Positions 6,374-10,053 of a DNA stretch of 10,053 nucleotides are shown here, in pieces (within the stretch, counting starts at the first letter, position 1; each line of letters opens with the position of its first letter). Source of the stretch: Actinomycetes bacterium (GTDB taxonomy: Bacteria > Actinomycetota > Acidimicrobiia > Acidimicrobiales > RAAP-2); the NCBI GenBank assembly GCA_021800645.1, contig JAJYYT010000050.1, forward strand, positions 1 to 10,053, given 5' to 3'. Both the position numbers and the translations under genes were made by a program. The notes below the pieces were generated by a model. That model was not told where the DNA came from. It saw only the letters and a program-made list of their open reading frames with translations, and ran no database searches.

Positions 6374-7279
6374 TCACCGGAAGGGCGCTGCCACCTCCTC
6401 GATGAACAGGTCCATCGCCTCTTGGCGCCGCTGACCCGTTCCCAGGTTCCAGTCGGGCATCACGAATTCGGTGACCTTCGCCTGCTCGTACGCATGGAGG
6501 AGATCTTGGATCTCCGCGACACCTCCTGACACGCTCGGATAGGCACGACGGTGCGGCATGAGCGTGCCCGGCTCACTGGCGTCGCCGGGAAGCTCGATGA
6601 GCACCTGCGCGGAGCGGGAGATCTCTGCGGGATCCCGACCGATGGACTCGCAGTGGCGCTCGAGGACCGCCCCCTTGGCGGCGAGCACCTCGGGCCTGCC
6701 CCACGTGTTCCACTCGTCGGCCCAGCGCGCGGCGATCCGCAGCGTCACCTTCTCGCCGCCGCCGCCGATGAGGATCGGCAGGCGCGCCTGGAGCGGCTTG
6801 GGCTCGGCCGGTGCGCCGGCGAGGGAGTAGAAGCGCCCTTGGAAGTCGCTCCTCGTCTCGTGGCCGAGGAGGTGGCGCATCACCGCGCACGCCTCGTCCA
6901 GGCGGGCAAGCCTCCCGGGCACGTCGGAGAACTCGATGCCGTAGGCGGCATGCTCGTTCTCCTGCCATCCCGCACCCAGGCCGAGGACGACCCTTCCGCC
7001 GCTCACATGGTCGAGGGTCGCCACCATGTTGGCGAGGACCGCAGGGTGGCGATAGGTGTTGCCCGCGACGAGCGAGCCGATCCGCACCCGTGGCACCAGC
7101 GCCGCGACCGCCGAGAGCACCGTGAAGCACTCGAGCATCGGCCGGTCGACGGGCGGCGAGGCGGGCATGAAATGGTCCGCCGCCCAGACGCCGTCCCACC
7201 CGGTCCGCCCGGCGTGGGCGGCCGCCTCGTGGAAATCGTCCCAGGACTGCGACGTGGTGGGCCAGATGCTGAAGCGCAC
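6374..7279 (-). CDS. LLM-class flavin/F420-dependent oxidoreductase
   Basis: A 301-residue luciferase-like (bacterial luciferase TIM-barrel) protein. The start MRFSIWPTTSQSW and the early GWDGVWAADHFMP (28-40) fit the actinobacterial subgroup annotated as F420-dependent. NMVATLDHVSGGRVVLGLG (84-102) followed by AGW is the highly conserved core strand-loop, and LPILIGGGGEKVTLRIAARW (167-186) is the cofactor phosphate-binding region. These enzymes transfer hydride between F420H2, or sometimes FMN, and an organic substrate in the cytosol; the substrate cannot be predicted. F420 rather than FMN is inferred from the subgroup. The GTG start (7279-7277) has no Shine-Dalgarno; a TAGCGT box 6 nt upstream suggests a leaderless mRNA. 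It is divergent from the ParA gene across a 138-bp gap that contains a 16-bp tandem repeat. Confidence 0.92.
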   Translation of the reverse strand: MRFSIWPTTSQSWDDFHEAAAHAGRTGWDGVWAADHFMPASPPVDRPMLECFTVLSAVAALVPRVRIGSLVAGNTYRHPAVLANMVATLDHVSGGRVVLGLGAGWQENEHAAYGIEFSDVPGRLARLDEACAVMRHLLGHETRSDFQGRFYSLAGAPAEPKPLQARLPILIGGGGEKVTLRIAARWADEWNTWGRPEVLAAKGAVLERHCESIGRDPAEISRSAQVLIELPGDASEPGTLMPHRRAYPSVSGGVAEIQDLLHAYEQAKVTEFVMPDWNLGTGQRRQEAMDLFIEEVAAPFR

Positions 7280-7291
7280 AGCGGGACGCTA
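7277..7291 (-). promoter_or_regulatory. Leaderless promoter of the LLM oxidoreductase gene
   Basis: TAGCGT (7291-7286, minus strand) fits TANNNT, with 6 nt to the GTG start. The box lies in the gene-proximal copy of a 16-bp tandem repeat; the other two copies read CAGCGT and lack the initial T of the box. Confidence 0.5.
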
Positions 7292-7332
7292 CCCGAGCTC
7301 GACGCTGCCCGAGCTCGACGCTGCCCGAGCTC
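7285..7332. repeat. Three tandem 16-bp repeats upstream of the LLM gene
   Basis: On the minus strand the unit is GAGCTCGGGCAGCGTC, present at 7332-7317 and 7316-7301 as exact copies and at 7300-7285 with one change (GGGTAGCGTC). Each junction contains the palindrome CGAGCTCG. The array ends abruptly, with GACG on the plus strand (7333-7336) as a partial fourth unit. The unit length is not a multiple of three and the array is in non-coding DNA. Confidence 0.95.
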
Positions 7333-7417
7333 GACGTGATCCGGCTCCCGCCCCGGCTGGACGGGTCCCGCGGCGCGCGGCAGACTCGCCACCGTCCCTA
7401 CGCCAGCAGGTCCGGTC

Positions 7418-8002
7418 GTGAACATCGTCGTGAGCAATGTGAAAGGTGGGGTGGGCAAGACCACCACCGCCGTCTACCTTGCCGCATCAGCCGTCGAGCG
7501 CGGCTTGGACCCGGTCCTGCTCGTCGACGCCGACCGTCAGGCGTCGTCCGCCGAGTGGCTCGAGGCGCGCCCGATCGAAGGGGTCGAGCTCGTCGAGGCG
7601 CCGTCCGAGCGGACGGTCACCCGCGCGATGGAGCGCCACGACGGGCTCGCAGTGGTCGACACCCCCCCTGGCGACGAGCGGATCGTCCGGGCGGCGATCG
7701 AGCGTGCCGACGCGGTGGTGATCCCGACCCGTGCGGGAGGCGTCGAGTTCTCGCGCGTCGTGGCGACCCTCGAGATGGTGCCGTCGAAGATCCCCTACGG
7801 GGTCGTCGTCTGTGCGGCCAGGCTCGGCACCAACGACCTCGCCCAGGCCCTCGCCTGGTGGGAGGCCGAGCAGGTCCCGATCTGGGCGGTTGTGCCCGAG
7901 CGCGTCTCGATCGCGAGTGGCCCTGAAGCCCGGCTGAGCCGTGAGGGGATCGAGGTCTACGACGACGTCCTCCGGCGTCTCCTGCGGCGCCGGGGGCGTT
8001 GA
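7418..8002 (+). CDS. ParA/MinD-type ATPase, short orphan form
   Basis: A 194-residue single-domain deviant Walker ATPase. The P-loop is VKGGVGKTTTA (8-18), with the signature Lys9 and catalytic Lys14. LLVDADRQASS (34-44) carries the Walker A' aspartates, and LAVVDTPPGDE (77-87) is Walker B with Asp81. It lacks the N-terminal DNA-binding domain of larger ParA proteins and resembles short ParA/ParF-like proteins, which dimerise on ATP and position DNA or protein cargo on the nucleoid. The C-terminus LRRLLRRRGR is very basic, consistent with non-specific DNA binding. No parB, CopG-type partner or parS-like repeat is adjacent, so this is an orphan copy rather than an obvious partition operon, and its cargo is unknown. 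The GTG start at 7418 is preceded by a modest AGCAGG (7405-7410). It converges on selA. Confidence 0.9.
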   Translation: MNIVVSNVKGGVGKTTTAVYLAASAVERGLDPVLLVDADRQASSAEWLEARPIEGVELVEAPSERTVTRAMERHDGLAVVDTPPGDERIVRAAIERADAVVIPTRAGGVEFSRVVATLEMVPSKIPYGVVVCAARLGTNDLAQALAWWEAEQVPIWAVVPERVSIASGPEARLSREGIEVYDDVLRRLLRRRGR

Positions 8003-8011
8003 CTCGCCGCG

Positions 8012-8066
8012 CCCCCCGGACCCCGCCCCCCGACCCCCCCCCCGGACCCCCGCTTTCCCGCCCCCC
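8012..8066. repeat. Array of C-tracts between parA and selA ends
   Basis: Seven C-runs of 6, 4, 6, 10, 5, 3 and 6 bases lie within 55 bp (8012-8017, 8021-8024, 8026-8031, 8034-8043, 8047-8051, 8057-8059, 8061-8066). The minus strand, and therefore any selA transcript running past its stop, carries the matching G-tracts and can form G-quadruplexes. It fills most of the gap between the convergent stop codons, where a terminator would be expected. A short dyad around CTGCAG (8074-8089) lies between it and the selA stop. Confidence 0.9.
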
Positions 8067-8093
8067 TGGGCTCACCGGCTGCAGGCGGTCCGG

Positions 8094-9467
8094 CTACCGA
8101 CCGGTGCCTCCGAGCGCTGCCGCTGCAGCTTGGGCGACGAGGCGGTCGTCGGCCGGGTCGACCGTGCGCAGGTCGCAGACCGTTCGCCCCTGGTGGACCC
8201 GTGCCACGACGGGGACGTCGGCCCGGCGGAGCGCTGCGGTCCGGTCACCGTCCAGCGCGATGCCCGCGGAGTCGAGCTCGAGGCCCGGGAGCGTGCCGCC
8301 GCCCGGGACCGAGCAGCAGCGCACCACCTCGCCCACCCCGAGCGCGTGGGCGCGTGTGAGCAGCTCGTCGACGGGCACCTGCGCCATCCGCCAGAAGGCG
8401 ATGTAGTCCCCCTCCCGGCGCAGATAGGCGAGGGCGGTCTGCTGGAGCACCTCGAGCACGAGGCCCCCGGGTCGGAGCGCGCGGGCGAGCGGGTGGCGCG
8501 CGCACGCCTGCACGAGCTCGCGACGTCCGGCGATCACGCCTGCCTGAGGCCCGCCGAGCAGCTTGTCGCCCGAGAACGTCACGAGCGCCGCACCCTGCTC
8601 GAGCGCCTGCCGGGCCGCCGGCTCCCCGCGCAACCACGGTGGCGGGCCCCCTCGGAGCCACGGAGTCGACTCGTCCAAGAGCCCCGATCCGATGTCGAAG
8701 ACCACCGGCACCCCGAGCGTCGCGAGCTCGCGTACGGCGACCTCATGGGTGAAGCCCACCATCTGGTAGTTGGACCGGTGCACCTTCAGGACGAGGCCCA
8801 CCGCCCCGTCCGCAGCGGTGACGACGTCGCGGTAGTCGGCGAGACGGGTCCGGTTGGTCGTCCCCACCTCGACGAGGGTCGCTCCGGAGGCGGCGAGCAC
8901 CTCGGGGATCCGGAAGCCGCCACCGATCTCCACGAGCTCGCCCCGGCTCACCGGCACCCTCGTGCCCGCCGCCAGCGCGCTGAGCGCGAGCAGCACCGCG
9001 GACGCGCCGTTGTTCACGACGAGCGCGGCCTCTGCGCCCGCGGCGAGCGCGAGCAGCCGCGCGGCGTGGTCGCTCCTCGACCCCCGGCGTCCCGTCTCGA
9101 GGTCGAGCTCCACGTTGGCGAACCGGGCAGGCTCACCGCCGCGCGCGACCGACACCGGCGCGCGCCCCAGGTTGGTGTGGAGGAGGACGCCGGTGGCGTT
9201 GATCACGGGGCGAAGGAGCGTCGCCGCGAACCGCTCCACGCGTGTGGCTGCGCTCGTGGGCTCGCCTGCAGCGATCGCGTCGCGCGCCGCGTCGACGAGC
9301 ACGGGGTGGGGGAGGCCGCTCGGCGCCATCGACCGAGCCAGGGCGTCGACGGACGGCGGGCGTGCGGAGGACCTCGCCCCGCTCCCGCTTCGGCCGTCCG
9401 CGCCACCCCGCCGGCCGTCGCCGTCGAACCTCCCGGCCGCGCCGCCGCCTCCGGTCGGGGTCGTCAC
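8094..9467 (-). CDS. selA: L-seryl-tRNA(Sec) selenium transferase
   Basis: SelA is a PLP enzyme that converts Ser-tRNA(Sec) to selenocysteinyl-tRNA(Sec) with selenophosphate; the bacterial enzyme is a cytosolic decamer. The 457-residue protein has RPVINATGVLLHTNLGRAP (86-104), RGSRSDHAARLL (128-139), the fold-type I core, DIGSGLL (258-264) and the PLP-lysine motif FSGDKLLGGPQAG with Lys302. The tail VPVVARVHQGRTVCDLRTV is also typical. The family domain begins at about RPPSVDALARS (36-46). Before it is a 35-residue Gly/Arg/Ser/Ala-rich stretch. No Met, Val or Leu codon lies between residue 2 and 39, so GTG 9467 is the only usable start, and it overlaps the selD TGA as GTGA. A small local duplication, PWLRGGP-PPWLRGEP (269-283), lies before the active-site region. 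It is co-transcribed with selD; selB does not follow. Confidence 0.97.
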   Translation of the reverse strand: MTTPTGGGGAAGRFDGDGRRGGADGRSGSGARSSARPPSVDALARSMAPSGLPHPVLVDAARDAIAAGEPTSAATRVERFAATLLRPVINATGVLLHTNLGRAPVSVARGGEPARFANVELDLETGRRGSRSDHAARLLALAAGAEAALVVNNGASAVLLALSALAAGTRVPVSRGELVEIGGGFRIPEVLAASGATLVEVGTTNRTRLADYRDVVTAADGAVGLVLKVHRSNYQMVGFTHEVAVRELATLGVPVVFDIGSGLLDESTPWLRGGPPPWLRGEPAARQALEQGAALVTFSGDKLLGGPQAGVIAGRRELVQACARHPLARALRPGGLVLEVLQQTALAYLRREGDYIAFWRMAQVPVDELLTRAHALGVGEVVRCCSVPGGGTLPGLELDSAGIALDGDRTAALRRADVPVVARVHQGRTVCDLRTVDPADDRLVAQAAAAALGGTGR

Positions 9468-10053
9468 GTGAGCAGCACCTCGGCAGGGCCCGCTTCCACC
9501 GTCCCGATGGCCACGAACCCGCGGCCGGTGAGCTCCGCCAGCACGTCGCGGTCCACCGTCGCGAGCAGCCCACCGGAGGTCTGCGGGTCGAAGGCCAGCG
9601 CTTCCCGCGCCGCTGTGACCGACGACCTGACGCGTCCTTCGAGGTGGTCGCGGTTGCGGCGGTCGCCGCCGGTGCGCACCCCGCGCCGGGCGGCATCGAG
9701 CGCGCCGGGGTAGAGCGGGAGCCTGTCGGCCTCGAGGACGAGCGACACCCCCGAGCGCTCCGCCACCTCCCAGCCGTGCCCGAGGAGGCCGAACCCCGTC
9801 ACGTCGGTCACTGCGCCGACGGCAGCACCGAGTGCTTGCAAGGTCGAAGACGCCTCCTTGTTGAGCCGGCGCATGCCCGCCACCGTCGCCCGCCGCTCCT
9901 CGTCGGTGCCGTCCTGGAGGACGATCCCGGTGCCGAGCCGCTTGGAGAGGACCACCGCCTGGCCGGGGTGGGCGGCGCGCTTGGTGAGGATCCGTGCGGG
10001 GTGCACGAGACCCTGGACCGCGAGGCCGAAGATCGGCTCCTGGGAGCGGATCG
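9464..10053 (-). CDS. selD: Selenide, water dikinase (selenophosphate synthetase), C-terminal part
   Basis: SelD makes selenophosphate from selenide and ATP, the selenium donor used by SelA. The gene runs in from the right edge: 195 codons and the stop are visible, so the N-terminal part with the catalytic Cys or Sec and Lys is outside the window. The visible part begins IRSQEPIFGLAVQGLVHPAR, whose EPIFGLAVQG is the family's 'xxxYGLAVTG' strand. It continues with LSKRLGTGIVLQDG, TDVTGFGLLGHGWEVA and FDPQTSGGLLATV, all strong SelD/AIR-synthetase family signatures. The GTG codon at 10006 is an internal valine, not the start, since homology extends upstream of it without a stop. The TGA overlaps the selA GTG by 4 nt, implying coupled translation. 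Confidence 0.96.
   Translation of the reverse strand, partial: IRSQEPIFGLAVQGLVHPARILTKRAAHPGQAVVLSKRLGTGIVLQDGTDEERRATVAGMRRLNKEASSTLQALGAAVGAVTDVTGFGLLGHGWEVAERSGVSLVLEADRLPLYPGALDAARRGVRTGGDRRNRDHLEGRVRSSVTAAREALAFDPQTSGGLLATVDRDVLAELTGRGFVAIGTVEAGPAEVLLT

Noticed and set aside
7418..8002. ParA as part of a plasmid partition or phage module
   Set aside because: No parB, parS repeats, replication gene, integrase or att-like repeats are visible around it. Short orphan ParA genes are common on actinobacterial chromosomes.
10006..10006. GTG at 10006 as the selD start
   Set aside because: Conserved SelD sequence continues upstream of it in frame to the window edge (QEPIFGLAVQGL), so it is an internal valine.

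Overview
The window is very GC-rich. It looks like chromosomal DNA of a high-GC actinobacterium, possibly Acidimicrobiia-like. Pointers are an F420-type LLM oxidoreductase, a C1B aminopeptidase, GTG starts with 4-base GTGA gene overlaps, and several genes whose -10-like box lies directly before the start codon (leaderless style). The lineage is inference.

Layout. (1) Bases 1-101, minus: the first 33 codons of a ribbon-helix-helix (antitoxin-type) protein cut by the window edge, with a TATACT box 6 nt before its GTG. (2) 102-1027: no intact gene. A decayed, minus-strand Gfo/Idh/MocA-family oxidoreductase can be recognised at about 431-803; the rest is unassigned. (3) 1028-4653, minus: a two-gene operon for a heterodimeric type IV ABC exporter. 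The first gene carries the degenerate ATPase site and the second the catalytic one. The genes overlap by GTGA, and an 11-base homopolymer lies 26 bases before the overlap. (4) 4654-4941: a divergent intergenic region with a G-tract repeat cluster, a 15-bp palindrome and a possible 16-codon leader ORF. (5) 4942-6270, plus: an aminopeptidase C (bleomycin hydrolase family). (6) 6374-7279, minus: an LLM-class, probably F420-dependent oxidoreductase whose promoter sits in a 3 x 16-bp tandem repeat. (7) 7418-8002, plus: a short orphan ParA-type ATPase. (8) 8012-8066: an array of C-tracts between convergent genes. (9) 8094-10053, minus: selD (5' end outside the window) and selA, overlapping by GTGA.

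How the genes work together. selD and selA form one functional unit: SelD makes selenophosphate, and SelA uses it to convert Ser-tRNA(Sec) to Sec-tRNA(Sec). The organism therefore probably makes selenoproteins, although selB and selC are not seen here. The two ABC half-transporters make one exporter. The other genes look like independent housekeeping or accessory units. I see no CRISPR array, insertion sequence, tRNA or rRNA. No clearly new multi-gene system is evident. The strongest oddities are local: the homopolymer that could fuse the two ABC subunits, the tandem repeat that carries a promoter box, the leaderless promoter pattern, and the oxidoreductase relic.
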